DNA of 64,000 nt from Vineibacter terrae (GTDB taxonomy: Bacteria > Pseudomonadota > Alphaproteobacteria > Reyranellales > Reyranellaceae). This document shows positions 16,312 to 25,881 of this stretch, in pieces. Position 1 is the first letter of the stretch, and every line of letters starts with the position of its first letter. The stretch spans positions 1-64,000 of the forward strand of contig NZ_VDUZ01000021.1 in assembly GCF_008039615.1 (NCBI RefSeq). Reading direction: 5' to 3'. The notes below the pieces were generated by a model that had not been told where the DNA came from, made no database searches, and was given only the letters and a program-made list of their open reading frames with translations. The position numbers were made by a program, and so were the translations under genes.

Positions 16312-19300
16312 TCACCACCCGTCGACGCAGGGCCGCTTCTTGCTGGTGCGCGGCGGCGGCGGCGGCATCGAGCGCAGGCCGGTCATGATCCACTTGCGCG
16401 TCTCGGCCGGGTCGATCACGTCGTCGAGCTCGAACAGGGAGGCGGTGTTGAGCGCCTTGCCGCGCTCGTACATCTCCGCGACCATGCGCTCATAGGCTTC
16501 CATGCGCTTGGCGGGATCCTCGATGGCCGCCAGCTCCTTGCGCCGGCCCAGCTTCACCTGGCCCTCCAGGCCCATGCCGCCGAACTCGCCGGTGGGCCAG
16601 GAGATGGCGAACACCGACGCGTGGAAGCTGCCGCCGGCCATGCCCAACGCCCCCAGGCCATAGGCCTTGCGGATGACCACCGTGAAGGTGGGCACGGAGA
16701 CATTGGCGCCCACGAGATAGGTGCGGCAGCAATGGCGCACCAGCGCCGTCTTCTCGTGCTCCGGCCCCACCATGTTGCCGGGCGTGTCGCACAGGAACAG
16801 CAGCGGGATGTCGTGCGCATCGCACAGCTGCATGAAGCGCGCGCCCTTGTCGGCGGCGGGGCTGTCGATGGCGCCGGCCAGATGCGCCGGGTTGTTGGCC
16901 ACGACGCCGATCGGCTGGCCCTCGATGCGGATCAGCGCCGTGATCATGCCGGCGCCGAAGCCGCGGCGCAGCTCCAGCACCGAGCCTGAATCGGCCAGGG
17001 TCTCGATCAGCGCCCGCATGTCGTAGGCGCGCAGCCGGTTGAGCGGCACGGCATGGCGCAGGTGGCGCTGGTCGGCGCACGTCCAGTCGGCCACCGCCCC
17101 CTGGAAGTACGACAGGTACTGCCGCGCTGCCTTGATCGCCTCGGCCTCGTCCTCGACCGCGAGGTCCACGACGCCGTTGGGCACCTGCACCGACATCGGC
17201 CCGACCTCTTCCGGCCGATAGACGCCCAGCCCGCCGCCCTCGATCATCGCCGGACCGCCCATGCCGATGGTCGAGTTGGCGGTGGCGATCACGACATCGC
17301 AGCAGCCCAGCAGCACGGCGTTGCCGGCGAAGCAGCGGCCCGACGTGATGCCGACCAGCGGCACCAGGCCGCTCAGGCGCGCGAAGCGGTGAAAGGTGTC
17401 GAGCTGCAGGCTGCCCACCGACACCGTGTCGGTGTCGCTGCCGCGGCCGCCGCCGCCTTCGGCGAGCATCACCAGCGGCAGGCGCCATTGCTCGGCGAGC
17501 TTGAACATCCGGTCCTTCTTCTCGTGACCCTTCTTGCCCTGGGTGCCGGCCATCACGGTGTAGTCATAGGCGACGACGGCGACGCGGCTGTCCTTGTGCG
17601 GGAACAGCGCGCCGTTGACGCGGCCCAGGCCCATGATCAGCGAATCGGCCTGGGTGGTCCTGATCAGGTCCGGCATCGGCGTGGTGCGCCGGCGCGCGGC
17701 CACCACCAGCGCGCCGTACTCGACGAAGGAACCGGGATCGCACAGATCGGCGATGTTCTCGCGCGTGGTGCGCTGGTTGGTCTTGCGCCGCCGCGCCACG
17801 GCATCGGGCCGGTTCGCATCGCGCGTGCCGGCATGACGCGCCAGCACCTCGGCGAGGTCGGGGCGGATCTCGTCGAGGTCGATCTCGGCCGCCTCCTCCA
17901 CCGCCGCGCCCACCGCATCACTGGGCTCGACGAACAGCAGCGGATGGCCTTCGAAGACGGTATCGCCCTTGGCCACCGTCAGCACCCGCACCGTGCCGCC
18001 GACCGTCGCCTTGATCACGTGCTCCATCTTCATGGCGTCCATCACCAGCACCTGCTGGCCGATGCGCACGACATCACCCTCGGCGATGGAGAGGTTGACG
18101 ATGGTGCCCTGCATGGGCGCCGACAGCGGCACGGTGCCATCCGGTCCCGCGATATCCGCCGGCTCGGCGCCGACTGCGACGGGGAGAAAATCGGCGCCAC
18201 CCGACGGCGCGCCTTGCGTGCGGCCGTGGTTGAGGACAGCCAGCGGGTCGGCGGCATCGACACGCGCGCCGGCCAGGCGCGGCGTCGGCGCGGATGGCGG
18301 TGTGAAATAGCGGCTGGGGTGAGCGGGGCCGGCCAGCAGCTCGCCGATGCGCTCGTCGATGAAGCGCGTATGCGTGCGGTTGGCCTTCACGTCGGCGTGG
18401 CTGAGCAGGCTCTGCAGGAACCCGGTGTTGGTGGGCACGCCGGTGATCTTGAACTCCGACAGCGCGCGGCAGGCTTTGGCGGCGGCGTCGCCGAGCTTGC
18501 CGGACGCGACGTGCACGATGACCTTGGCCAGCAGCGAATCGAAGCGCGGGCTGGTGCGATAGCCGGCATAGCCGAAGGCATCGACGCGGATGCCCGGGCC
18601 GCTGGGCGGCTCGAAGGCGGCGAGCGTGCCGCCGGCCGGCTTGGCCGCGCCGTCGGCCGTCATGGTCTCCATGTTGACGCGGACTTGCAGCGCCATACCG
18701 CGCGGTTCAGGCACGGAGGCCTGATCCAGGCCGAGATCTGCCAGGGTCGCGCCGCCGGCGATCTCGAGCTGGGCTCGCACCAGGTCGATGCCCGTCACCT
18801 CCTCGGTCACGGTGTGCTCGACCTGCAGCCTGGCGTTGGCCTCGATGAAGGCGATGGCCGCGTCGGCACCGGAAGCGGCGGCATCGACCAGGAACTCGAA
18901 GGTGCCGACGCTGCGGTAGCGGGCTTCCGAGGCCAGGCGCACGGCTGCTTCGAGCAGGCGCGCCCGCACGACAGGATGCAGCCCGGGCGCCGGCGCGATC
19001 TCGATCAGCTTCTGGCGCTGGCGCTGGATGCTGCATTCGCGTTCCCAGAGATGGCTCGCGGCGCCGCTGCCGTCGCCGACCACCTGGACCTCGATGTGGC
19101 GGGCCTGTGGGAACAGACGCTCGACATAGACATCGCCGTTGCCGAAGGCCTGCGTCGCTTCCGAGCGGCAGCGCGCATAGGCCTCGTCGAGCTCGTCAAG
19201 CCGGAACACCGGGCGCATGCCGCGCCCGCCGCCGCCGGCGATGGCCTTGATCATGACGGCGCCGCCCTGGCCCAGCGCCTCGAAGAAGGCGCGCGCCTCG

Positions 19301-19716
19301 GCGAGGCTGGCGGCTTTCGACAGGCCCGGCACCACCGGCACGCCGCAGCGTTCGGCCAAAGCCCGCGCCTGCGCCTTGTCGCCGAAAAGGTCGAGCGTCT
19401 CGGGCGAGGGCCCGACGAAGGCGATGCCCGCGCCGGCGCAGGCGCGCGCGAAGGCGGCATTCTCGGCCAGGAAGCCGTAGCCGGGATGCACGGCGTCGCA
19501 GCCGGCTTCGCGCGCGATCGCCACGATCTGCGCCATGTCGAGATAAGGCGCCACGCCGACGCCCTTGAGAGGGCGCGTCTCGTCGGTGCGGCGGGTGTGC
19601 AGGGATAGCGCGTCGTCCTCGGCATGCACGCTGACCGTGCGGATGCCCATGTCCGCCGCCGTGCGCGCGATACGGATGGCGATCTCGCCGCGGTTGGCGA
19701 TCAACAGACCCTTCAT
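16312..19716 (-). CDS. Single-chain acyl-CoA carboxylase (BC-BCCP-CT fusion)
   Basis: 1134 residues combining all parts of a biotin-dependent acyl-CoA carboxylase. The biotin carboxylase domain is about 1-450 (MKGLLIANRGEIAIRI; ATP-grasp loop KAIAGGGGRGMR; EANARLQVEHTVTE). The biotin carrier domain is about 530-597, with Lys563 in AMKMEH. A carboxyltransferase of beta- plus alpha-type halves runs from about 620 to the end (GRCFAGNAVLLG, STIGMGGPAMIEGGG, ANNPAHLAGAI, CDTPGNMVGPE). Fused enzymes of this size are known as long-chain acyl-CoA carboxylases in mycobacteria. The start overlaps the upstream stop (ATGA). Substrate unknown; acetyl-, propionyl- or a longer acyl-CoA are all possible. Confidence 0.92.
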   Translation of the reverse strand: MKGLLIANRGEIAIRIARTAADMGIRTVSVHAEDDALSLHTRRTDETRPLKGVGVAPYLDMAQIVAIAREAGCDAVHPGYGFLAENAAFARACAGAGIAFVGPSPETLDLFGDKAQARALAERCGVPVVPGLSKAASLAEARAFFEALGQGGAVMIKAIAGGGGRGMRPVFRLDELDEAYARCRSEATQAFGNGDVYVERLFPQARHIEVQVVGDGSGAASHLWERECSIQRQRQKLIEIAPAPGLHPVVRARLLEAAVRLASEARYRSVGTFEFLVDAAASGADAAIAFIEANARLQVEHTVTEEVTGIDLVRAQLEIAGGATLADLGLDQASVPEPRGMALQVRVNMETMTADGAAKPAGGTLAAFEPPSGPGIRVDAFGYAGYRTSPRFDSLLAKVIVHVASGKLGDAAAKACRALSEFKITGVPTNTGFLQSLLSHADVKANRTHTRFIDERIGELLAGPAHPSRYFTPPSAPTPRLAGARVDAADPLAVLNHGRTQGAPSGGADFLPVAVGAEPADIAGPDGTVPLSAPMQGTIVNLSIAEGDVVRIGQQVLVMDAMKMEHVIKATVGGTVRVLTVAKGDTVFEGHPLLFVEPSDAVGAAVEEAAEIDLDEIRPDLAEVLARHAGTRDANRPDAVARRRKTNQRTTRENIADLCDPGSFVEYGALVVAARRRTTPMPDLIRTTQADSLIMGLGRVNGALFPHKDSRVAVVAYDYTVMAGTQGKKGHEKKDRMFKLAEQWRLPLVMLAEGGGGRGSDTDTVSVGSLQLDTFHRFARLSGLVPLVGITSGRCFAGNAVLLGCCDVVIATANSTIGMGGPAMIEGGGLGVYRPEEVGPMSVQVPNGVVDLAVEDEAEAIKAARQYLSYFQGAVADWTCADQRHLRHAVPLNRLRAYDMRALIETLADSGSVLELRRGFGAGMITALIRIEGQPIGVVANNPAHLAGAIDSPAADKGARFMQLCDAHDIPLLFLCDTPGNMVGPEHEKTALVRHCCRTYLVGANVSVPTFTVVIRKAYGLGALGMAGGSFHASVFAISWPTGEFGGMGLEGQVKLGRRKELAAIEDPAKRMEAYERMVAEMYERGKALNTASLFELDDVIDPAETRKWIMTGLRSMPPPPPRTSKKRPCVDGW

Positions 19717-21989
19717 TGCAATGACCCCATGACAGCCCGCGTGCCGATCACACCATCGGCCTCCAGCGCGGCAAACTCGTTGCGCGACAACCCCAGATCG
19801 CCCATCAGCACCGGCCCGTTGTGCTCGCCCAGCGTCGGCGACGGGCAGACGAGCGGCGGCGTCCGGCCGTCGAGCCGATAGGGCGCCAGCGGCGTGATGT
19901 GCGTGCCGATGAAGCGCCGCTCGGCGCGGCGCCAGAAGCCGGCGGCCACGAGCTGCGGATCCGCGAGCAGATCCTGCGCCGCGTAAACCGGGCCGGCTGG
20001 CACGCCGGCGCCCTGCAGCCGATCGACCGCGTCGCGCGCCTCGCGCGAGGCAGCCCAGGCCCGCAGCCGCGCCTCCATGTCCGGCTCGTTCTCCTTCAGC
20101 GGCGCCAGGCCGGGGCAGCCGATCAGCGCCGCCAGCGCCGTCCATTGTGCCGGCGTCTCGACTGAAACGGCGATCCAGGCCGCGGGCGCCACAGTGCCGG
20201 CCACGGCACGCAGCAGCGACAGCGGATGGCGGCTGCCGCTGCGGGCGAGCAGGTCCGTCTGCGTCGACTGCGCAACGATCGCATCGGCACAGAGCTGGAA
20301 CAGGCATTCCACCTGGCTGAGATCGATCACCGCGCCGCCGCGCCCGTGGCGCCGTCCATAGAGCGCCACCAGGCAGGCAGCGGCGCCGTACAGGCCGCCG
20401 ATGGGATCGCCGTAGGCGACATGCTGCATCGTGGGCGGATCATCGGGCTCGCCATTCACGAAGGGCAGGCCCGACGCCTGCTCCACCGTCGAGCCATAGG
20501 CGCGAAAGCCGCTCCAGGGACCGGCAGCGCCGAAGGCGCCCATGGAGATGCCGATCAGCCCGGGTGTCGCGCCGGCCAGGGCCTTGGGCCCGATGCCGAG
20601 CTTGTCGAGCGTGCCAGGCGCATAGTTCTCGATCATGATGTCGGCGCGGGCCGCCAGCCGGCGCACCAGCGCCTTGCCGGCGTCGGTCTTCAGGTCGAGC
20701 GTGATGCCGCGCTTGTTGCGGTTCACCATCAGGAAGGACGGACGCGTCTCGTACGGCGGCGGATCGCCGTCCATCGGGCCATCGAAGGCACGCCACCAGT
20801 CGAAATGCGTGCACGACTCGACCTTCACGATGTCGGCGCCAAGGTCGGCGAAGTGGCGCGTCGCCAGCGGCCCGGCCCAGCCCATCGTCAGGTCCAGCAC
20901 GCGCACCCCGCGCAACGGCAGGTCGGGTGCGGTCGCTGGTTCCGTCGCCGCACTCTGGACGGCAGGCGACGGCTCGATCCGAAATGGCTGGGTCGGGCCA
21001 ACCGCGGATGCCGTGCCGGGCACGGGCGCGAAGCTGCCGCGTCCCTGCCAATGCGGCGTGCGCGGCAAGGCCGCAAGGTCGGGCACCGGCGCCAGCGGGA
21101 TGCGCCGGCCCTGGCCTTCGATGAGCCAGTAGGCCGCCGGCCGCGTCTTGAACGCGGGAACCAGAACGCGGTCGAACGCGTCGGCGGCGTTCAGCCGCTG
21201 CAGCGTCACCAGGCTCGCCGGATCGCGTGCCAGCTCGGGGTGCCCGATCATGTCGCACAGCGCCGTCCATTGCGGCGGCGTGAGCGCGGTGACACCGATC
21301 CAGCCGTCGCTGGCCTGGTAGATGCCGCCCGGAAACGTGGGCGTGAAGCGGTTGACGCCGCGCCGCACGACCTTGTCGCCGGTCAGCGCCAGGCCGGCCG
21401 CACCGCTTTCCGAGAAGCACAAATTGGCGTCGAGGATGTTGACGTCGATGCGCCGGCCGCGCCAGCCCGCGTCACGACCGATCAAGGCCGCCATGGCCAC
21501 GATGAACGCGGTCGCGCCGCCCACGACCTGCGGCGCATGTCCGCGCGGCAGCATCGGCGCACCGTCCTTCGGGCCGGTGGCATAGGCGACGCCGCTCATC
21601 GCCTGGATCAACGCATCGCAGCCGCCCCAGCCTGCATACGGCCCGTCCGGAGCGAACCATGTCAGTCCCAGCCGGATGGGGTTCGACGCGCCCGCAGCAC
21701 CCAACGCCGCATCGACAGCCGCGACATCGGCCGGCCGCTGGCCGGCGATGACGAGGTCGACCGCCTGACCCAGGGCCTGCCTAAGATCGCGCGCCACCGG
21801 ACGCTTGCCGTGATCGAGCCACGCCGCGTACGCCGCGCTGGCGCTGCCGCCATAGCCGACACCGGTCGCGTCGGGCGGACCGGCCTGCAGCACGGTGGCG
21901 CCGTGGGCAGTGAACAGCCGGCCGCAATAGCGCGTGGCGACACCGTCCGGACATTCCAGGACGGTCAATCCGGCAAGCGGACCGCTCAT
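19713..21989 (-). CDS. Double-domain CaiB/BaiF CoA-transferase
   Basis: 758 residues, twice the family length: two family III CoA-transferase units (about 1-325 and 358-758) in one chain. The first carries RRIDVNILDANLC with Asp187 at the catalytic position. The second opens with LPLRGVRVLDLTMGWAGPLATR and has AVIDLSQVECLFQ, placing Glu561 where Asp is usual. The first half is shorter and more divergent. The start codon overlaps the ATPase stop upstream, and its own stop overlaps the carboxylase start. It would convert an imported acid to its CoA ester for the carboxylase (inference from order). Confidence 0.88.
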   Translation of the reverse strand: MSGPLAGLTVLECPDGVATRYCGRLFTAHGATVLQAGPPDATGVGYGGSASAAYAAWLDHGKRPVARDLRQALGQAVDLVIAGQRPADVAAVDAALGAAGASNPIRLGLTWFAPDGPYAGWGGCDALIQAMSGVAYATGPKDGAPMLPRGHAPQVVGGATAFIVAMAALIGRDAGWRGRRIDVNILDANLCFSESGAAGLALTGDKVVRRGVNRFTPTFPGGIYQASDGWIGVTALTPPQWTALCDMIGHPELARDPASLVTLQRLNAADAFDRVLVPAFKTRPAAYWLIEGQGRRIPLAPVPDLAALPRTPHWQGRGSFAPVPGTASAVGPTQPFRIEPSPAVQSAATEPATAPDLPLRGVRVLDLTMGWAGPLATRHFADLGADIVKVESCTHFDWWRAFDGPMDGDPPPYETRPSFLMVNRNKRGITLDLKTDAGKALVRRLAARADIMIENYAPGTLDKLGIGPKALAGATPGLIGISMGAFGAAGPWSGFRAYGSTVEQASGLPFVNGEPDDPPTMQHVAYGDPIGGLYGAAACLVALYGRRHGRGGAVIDLSQVECLFQLCADAIVAQSTQTDLLARSGSRHPLSLLRAVAGTVAPAAWIAVSVETPAQWTALAALIGCPGLAPLKENEPDMEARLRAWAASREARDAVDRLQGAGVPAGPVYAAQDLLADPQLVAAGFWRRAERRFIGTHITPLAPYRLDGRTPPLVCPSPTLGEHNGPVLMGDLGLSRNEFAALEADGVIGTRAVMGSLQ

Positions 21990-22948
21990 GCTCCCTCCGC
22001 AAGGTGGCAGGCACCGGCATGATCGCGCCCCAGCGACCGCCATGCCGGCACCTCGACGGCGCAGCGGTCGATGGCGCGCGGGCAGCGCGGATGGAACTTG
22101 CAGCCCGACGGCGGCGCCATGGCGCTGGCGATCTCGCCGCGGATCGCGTCCAGCGGCGGCTGGTGATCGGGATCCGGGCGCGGCACCGATGCCAGCAGGG
22201 CCTGGGTATAGGGATGACGCGGACGGTCGAAGACCGCGTCGGTCGGTCCGGCCTCGACCATGTTGCCCAGGTACATGACGCCGACGCGGGTGCTGAAATG
22301 CTCCACCAGCGCCAGGTCATGGGCGATGATCAGGTAGGTGAGGCGGAAGCGCTCCTGGATGTCGGCGAGCAGGTTCAGGACCTGGGCCCGGATCGAGACA
22401 TCCAGGGCCGAGATCGGCTCGTCCAGCACGATGCAGCGCGGGTTGACCGCCAGCGCCCGCGCAATGGCGATGCGCTGCCGCTGGCCGCCGCTGAACTCAT
22501 GCGGAAAGAGGTCGGCCGCGGCCGCCGGCAAGCCGACGACGTCCAGCACCTCCTCGACGCGCCGGCGCAGCGCCGCACGCCCGGAACGCTCATGCGCCAG
22601 GATCGGCTCGGCGATGATCGTGCGCACCCGCAGTCGCGGATTGAGCGAGGCGTAGGGATCCTGGAACACGGCCTGCACCTGGCGGCGATAAGCCTTCAGC
22701 CCGGCGCCCGACATGCCGGCAAGATCCTTGCCGTCGAACAGGATGGCGCCGGCCGTGGGGCGCTCGAGCATCAGCACCATCCTGGCGATGGTGGTCTTGC
22801 CGCAGCCTGATTCGCCCACCAGCGCGAAGGTCTCGCCCACATCGACCGAGAAGCTGACGCCATCGACGGCGCGCACGGCGCCCGATGCGCGCAGCAGCCC
22901 GCTGCCGACCGGGAAATGCTTCTTCAGATCGCGGACCTCGAGCAGCAT
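21986..22948 (-). CDS. ABC transporter ATP-binding protein, DppF/OppF type
   Basis: 320 residues. Walker [11 protein letters not shown]-loop VFQDPYASLNPR, signature FSGGQRQRIA, Walker B CIVLDEPISALD, switch His IIAHDLA. The C-terminal oligopeptide/dipeptide domain ends with the Cys-containing GCKFHPRCPRAIDRC. Starts are translationally coupled on both sides by four-base or near overlaps. It is the second ATPase of an Opp-type importer whose other genes precede it on the minus strand. Confidence 0.94.
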   Translation of the reverse strand: MLLEVRDLKKHFPVGSGLLRASGAVRAVDGVSFSVDVGETFALVGESGCGKTTIARMVLMLERPTAGAILFDGKDLAGMSGAGLKAYRRQVQAVFQDPYASLNPRLRVRTIIAEPILAHERSGRAALRRRVEEVLDVVGLPAAAADLFPHEFSGGQRQRIAIARALAVNPRCIVLDEPISALDVSIRAQVLNLLADIQERFRLTYLIIAHDLALVEHFSTRVGVMYLGNMVEAGPTDAVFDRPRHPYTQALLASVPRPDPDHQPPLDAIRGEIASAMAPPSGCKFHPRCPRAIDRCAVEVPAWRSLGRDHAGACHLAEGA

Positions 22949-23934
22949 CAGGCGGCCTCCGGGCCGGGCCGCCAGCACGCCACCTTGTGTCCGGACGCCA
23001 GCTCGACCTCGGGCGGATACTCGGCATCGCACTGCGCCGTGCGGCGCGAGCAGCGCGCGGCGAAGCGGCAGCCGACGGGCGGATCGATCAGGCTGGGCGG
23101 CTGGCCGGCGATGGCGTGCAGGCGACGGCGCCGCTGGCCCAGGTGCGGGATCGCGTTCAGCAGCGCCTGGGTGTAGGGGTGCGCCGGGCTGCGGTAGATC
23201 GTGCGCACGTCGCCGACCTCGACGATGCGGCCGGCATACATCACCGCGACGCGCTGGCAGATCGATGCCGCGACACCCAGATCGTGGGTGATCAGGATGA
23301 TGCCCAGGCCGCTGTCGCGTTGCAGCTCGCGGAACAGCGCGATCATCTGCACCTGGATGGTGACGTCGAGGTTGCTGGTGGGCTCGTCGGCGATCAGCAG
23401 CCGCGGGGCGCAGGCAATCGCCATCGCCGCCACGACGCGCTGGCGCATGCCGCCGCTGAACTGGTGCGGATAGTCGTCCAGCCGCTTCTCGGGCGACGGG
23501 ATACGCACCCGCCGCAGGACCTTCACCGCAGCCTCGCGCACGGCGCGGGCGCCATGCGCCAGGCCATGGTAGCGGAAGGGCGCGCCGACCTGATCGCCGA
23601 CCGTGAACACCGGGTTGAGCGAGGTCATGGGGTCCTGCGACACCATCGAGACGCGCCGCCCGCGCCAGTCACGCGCCATCTCCTCTTCGCTGAGTGAGGC
23701 CAGATCGACACCGTCGACCCAGATATGGCCCTCGACGATGCGGCCGCTCTGCCGCGGCAGAAGACGCAGGATCGACAGGCTGGTCATGCTCTTGCCCGAT
23801 CCGGACTCGCCCACCAGGCCCAGCGTCTCGCCGGCATCGACATGCAGGTTCACGCCGTCGACCGCCTTCACGACGCCGCGCTTGAGGAAGAGATGGGTGC
23901 GCAGGTTCTCGACGCGCAGCAGCGGTTGCGACAT
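22948..23934 (-). CDS. ABC transporter ATP-binding protein, DppD/OppD type
   Basis: 328 residues. Walker [13 protein letters not shown]-loop [12 protein letters not shown], signature [10 protein letters not shown], Walker [13 protein letters not shown] (Asn replaces the usual Ala), switch His LITHDLG. The C-terminal region has the family's Cys motif [15 protein letters not shown]. Its stop overlaps the DppF-type start by one base. Together the two ATPases drive import through the two permeases upstream. Confidence 0.94.
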   Translation of the reverse strand: MSQPLLRVENLRTHLFLKRGVVKAVDGVNLHVDAGETLGLVGESGSGKSMTSLSILRLLPRQSGRIVEGHIWVDGVDLASLSEEEMARDWRGRRVSMVSQDPMTSLNPVFTVGDQVGAPFRYHGLAHGARAVREAAVKVLRRVRIPSPEKRLDDYPHQFSGGMRQRVVAAMAIACAPRLLIADEPTSNLDVTIQVQMIALFRELQRDSGLGIILITHDLGVAASICQRVAVMYAGRIVEVGDVRTIYRSPAHPYTQALLNAIPHLGQRRRRLHAIAGQPPSLIDPPVGCRFAARCSRRTAQCDAEYPPEVELASGHKVACWRPGPEAA

Positions 23935-23935
23935 G

Positions 23936-24835
23936 TCAGAGCTGCCGCCGCTTGGGATCGAGGGTGTCGCGCAGCCAGTCGCCCACCATGTTGGCCGACA
24001 GGCAGGTAAGCATGATGGCGATGCCGGGCATGGTGATCGCCCACCAGGCATTGGTGAGATAGTTGCGCGCGTCCGACAGCATCAGGCCCCAGGACACGTC
24101 GGGGGCCTGGATGCCCAGGCCGAGGAAGCTCAGCGACGCCTCGAAGATGATCACCTGCCCCACCTGCAGGGTGGACAGCACCAGCAGCGTGTTCATGATG
24201 TTGGGCAGCAGGTGGCGGAAGAAGATCGTGCCGGTGCCGCAGCCCGCGACCTTGGCCAGCGCCACGTACTCGCGCTCCTTCAGCGACAGGATCTCGCCGC
24301 GCACGATGCGGGCGTACCACGTCCAGTAGGTGACGATGATCACCACGATCACGGTGCCGAAGTCGGCGCCGAACACGGCCGCGATCACCAGCGCCAGCGC
24401 CAGCGCCGGGATCGAGAGCTGGATATCGACCAGCCGCATGATGACGGCATCGACGATGCCGCCGAAATAGCCGGAGATCATGCCGATCAGGCCGCCGATA
24501 CTGCCGGCGAAGACAATGGCGTACAGCGCCGACACCACCGACACGCGCGCGCCGGCGATGATGCGGCTCAGGATGTCGCGGCCGAGATTGTCGGTGCCCA
24601 GCGGATAGGCCCAGCTGCCCTTCTCGGCCCAGGCCGGCGGCCGGAAGGCGGCGCCGAGATCGAGGCCGTTGGGATCGTGCGGCGCCAGCGCCTCGCCGCC
24701 GATCGCGGCCACGATGACGATCGCCAGCATCAGCATCGACAGCCACGGCAGGCCGCGGCCGCGCAGCCGCGCCATCAGCAGCGCCAGCGGCCCCCGCGCC
24801 GGCAGCGTCGCGAGCGCCCCGGCGTCAGCGGTCAT
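23936..24835 (-). CDS. ABC transporter permease, DppC/OppC type
   Basis: 299 residues. A cytoplasmic N-terminus precedes the first helix (LSMLMLAIVIVAAIGGEALAPHDP). The canonical motif YPLGTDNLGRDILSRI follows, then a set of membrane helices with EAA-loop sequence LKEREYVALAKVAGCGTGTIFFRHLLPN. It ends DWLRDTLDPKRRQL, as DppC proteins do. It overlaps the upstream permease gene by eleven bases. Confidence 0.94.
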   Translation of the reverse strand: MTADAGALATLPARGPLALLMARLRGRGLPWLSMLMLAIVIVAAIGGEALAPHDPNGLDLGAAFRPPAWAEKGSWAYPLGTDNLGRDILSRIIAGARVSVVSALYAIVFAGSIGGLIGMISGYFGGIVDAVIMRLVDIQLSIPALALALVIAAVFGADFGTVIVVIIVTYWTWYARIVRGEILSLKEREYVALAKVAGCGTGTIFFRHLLPNIMNTLLVLSTLQVGQVIIFEASLSFLGLGIQAPDVSWGLMLSDARNYLTNAWWAITMPGIAIMLTCLSANMVGDWLRDTLDPKRRQL

Positions 24836-25745
24836 AGCGGATCCTCGGATCGATCAGGCCATAGGACAGGTCGACCAGTAGGTTCGACGTGACGAACAGG
24901 ATCGAGGTCAGCAGCACGCCGGCCTGCACCACCGGGAAGTCACGCGAGAACACGGCCTCGACCACGGTGCGGCCGACGCCGGGCCAAGCGAAGATGGTCT
25001 CGACCACGAAGGCGCCGCCCAGCATGGCGGCGAAATAGACGCCCAGGATCGTGACCAGCGGAATCGCGGCGTTGCGCAGCGCGTATTTCCAGATCAGCAC
25101 GCGCTCGCTGGCGCCGACGGCACGGCCCATGCGGATGTAGTCGCTGTCGAGCACGTCGAGCATCGCCGAACGCACGATGCGAGTCTGCGCCGCCACCGGA
25201 TACCAGCCCAGCGCGATCGCCGGCATGATGATATGGGCCGGCGTGCCATAGCCGTAGGCCGGCAGCAGGTTGAACCCGATGGCCAGCACCAGGATCAGCA
25301 GCAGCCCGACCCAGAAATTGGGCATCGCCTGGCCCAGCATGGCGAAGCCCTTGCCCAGCGTGTCGATCCAGGAGCCGCGATAGACGGCCGACAGCACGCC
25401 GAAGGGCACCGACAGCAGGATGGAGAACAGCAGCGCCGCCAACGCGAGGTAGATGGTGGCCGGCAAACGGTCCAGCACCAGCGACAGCGCCGGCGCCTGC
25501 CAGCGGTAGGAGTTGCCGAAATCGCCGGTCAGCGCGTTGCCGGCGAAGATCAGGTACTGGCGCCACAGCGGCTCGGCCAGGCCCATGTCGCGACGCACCT
25601 GCTCGACCACGGCCGGCGGCGCTTCGGTCGGCAGCAGCAGCACGATCGGATCGCCGCTCAGCCGCGAGACGAAGAAGATCACGATGCTGGCGCCGACGAT
25701 GCTGATCAGCCCCTGGCCGACGCGCTTGAGGATGTAGAGGAGCAT
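24825..25745 (-). CDS. ABC transporter permease, DppB/OppB type
   Basis: 306 residues. It starts MLLYILKRVGQGLISIVGASIVIFFVSRLSGDP, the classical OppB/DppB first helix, with the EAA-loop MGRAVGASERVLIWKYALRNA and the C-terminal LVDLSYGLIDPRIRYDR. About six membrane segments. The binding-protein gene lies 136 bases upstream, separated by a GC-rich intergenic stretch with a family C repeat. Confidence 0.94.
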   Translation of the reverse strand: MLLYILKRVGQGLISIVGASIVIFFVSRLSGDPIVLLLPTEAPPAVVEQVRRDMGLAEPLWRQYLIFAGNALTGDFGNSYRWQAPALSLVLDRLPATIYLALAALLFSILLSVPFGVLSAVYRGSWIDTLGKGFAMLGQAMPNFWVGLLLILVLAIGFNLLPAYGYGTPAHIIMPAIALGWYPVAAQTRIVRSAMLDVLDSDYIRMGRAVGASERVLIWKYALRNAAIPLVTILGVYFAAMLGGAFVVETIFAWPGVGRTVVEAVFSRDFPVVQAGVLLTSILFVTSNLLVDLSYGLIDPRIRYDR

Positions 25746-25851
25746 CAGCGACGGTCCTAGCGCGCCGGCCCGCAGGGCCGGCTCATGTTCCGGCGTCCGC
25801 CATGACCCGGCCCTGCGCGCATAGGCGAAAGCATTCGCTTTCGCCGGAGGT

Positions 25852-25877
25852 GCGCCACTGGAGTGGCGCGCTCCCGG
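25852..25877. repeat. Family C repeat, half copy
   Basis: GCGCCACTGGAGTGGCGCGC plus CTCCCGGC. The first 18 bases form a small palindrome. The same sequence forms the arms of a full inverted repeat at 34464-34578. Here only one arm is seen, just beyond the binding-protein stop. It lies between the binding-protein and permease genes and may lower downstream expression. Confidence 0.7.
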
Positions 25878-25881
25878 CCCG

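Noticed and set aside
17053-19608. Long plus-strand open frame (851 codons) opposite the acyl-CoA carboxylase
   Set aside because: High-GC antisense shadow: Arg/His/Ala-rich with no motif, while the minus strand encodes a complete, recognisable enzyme.
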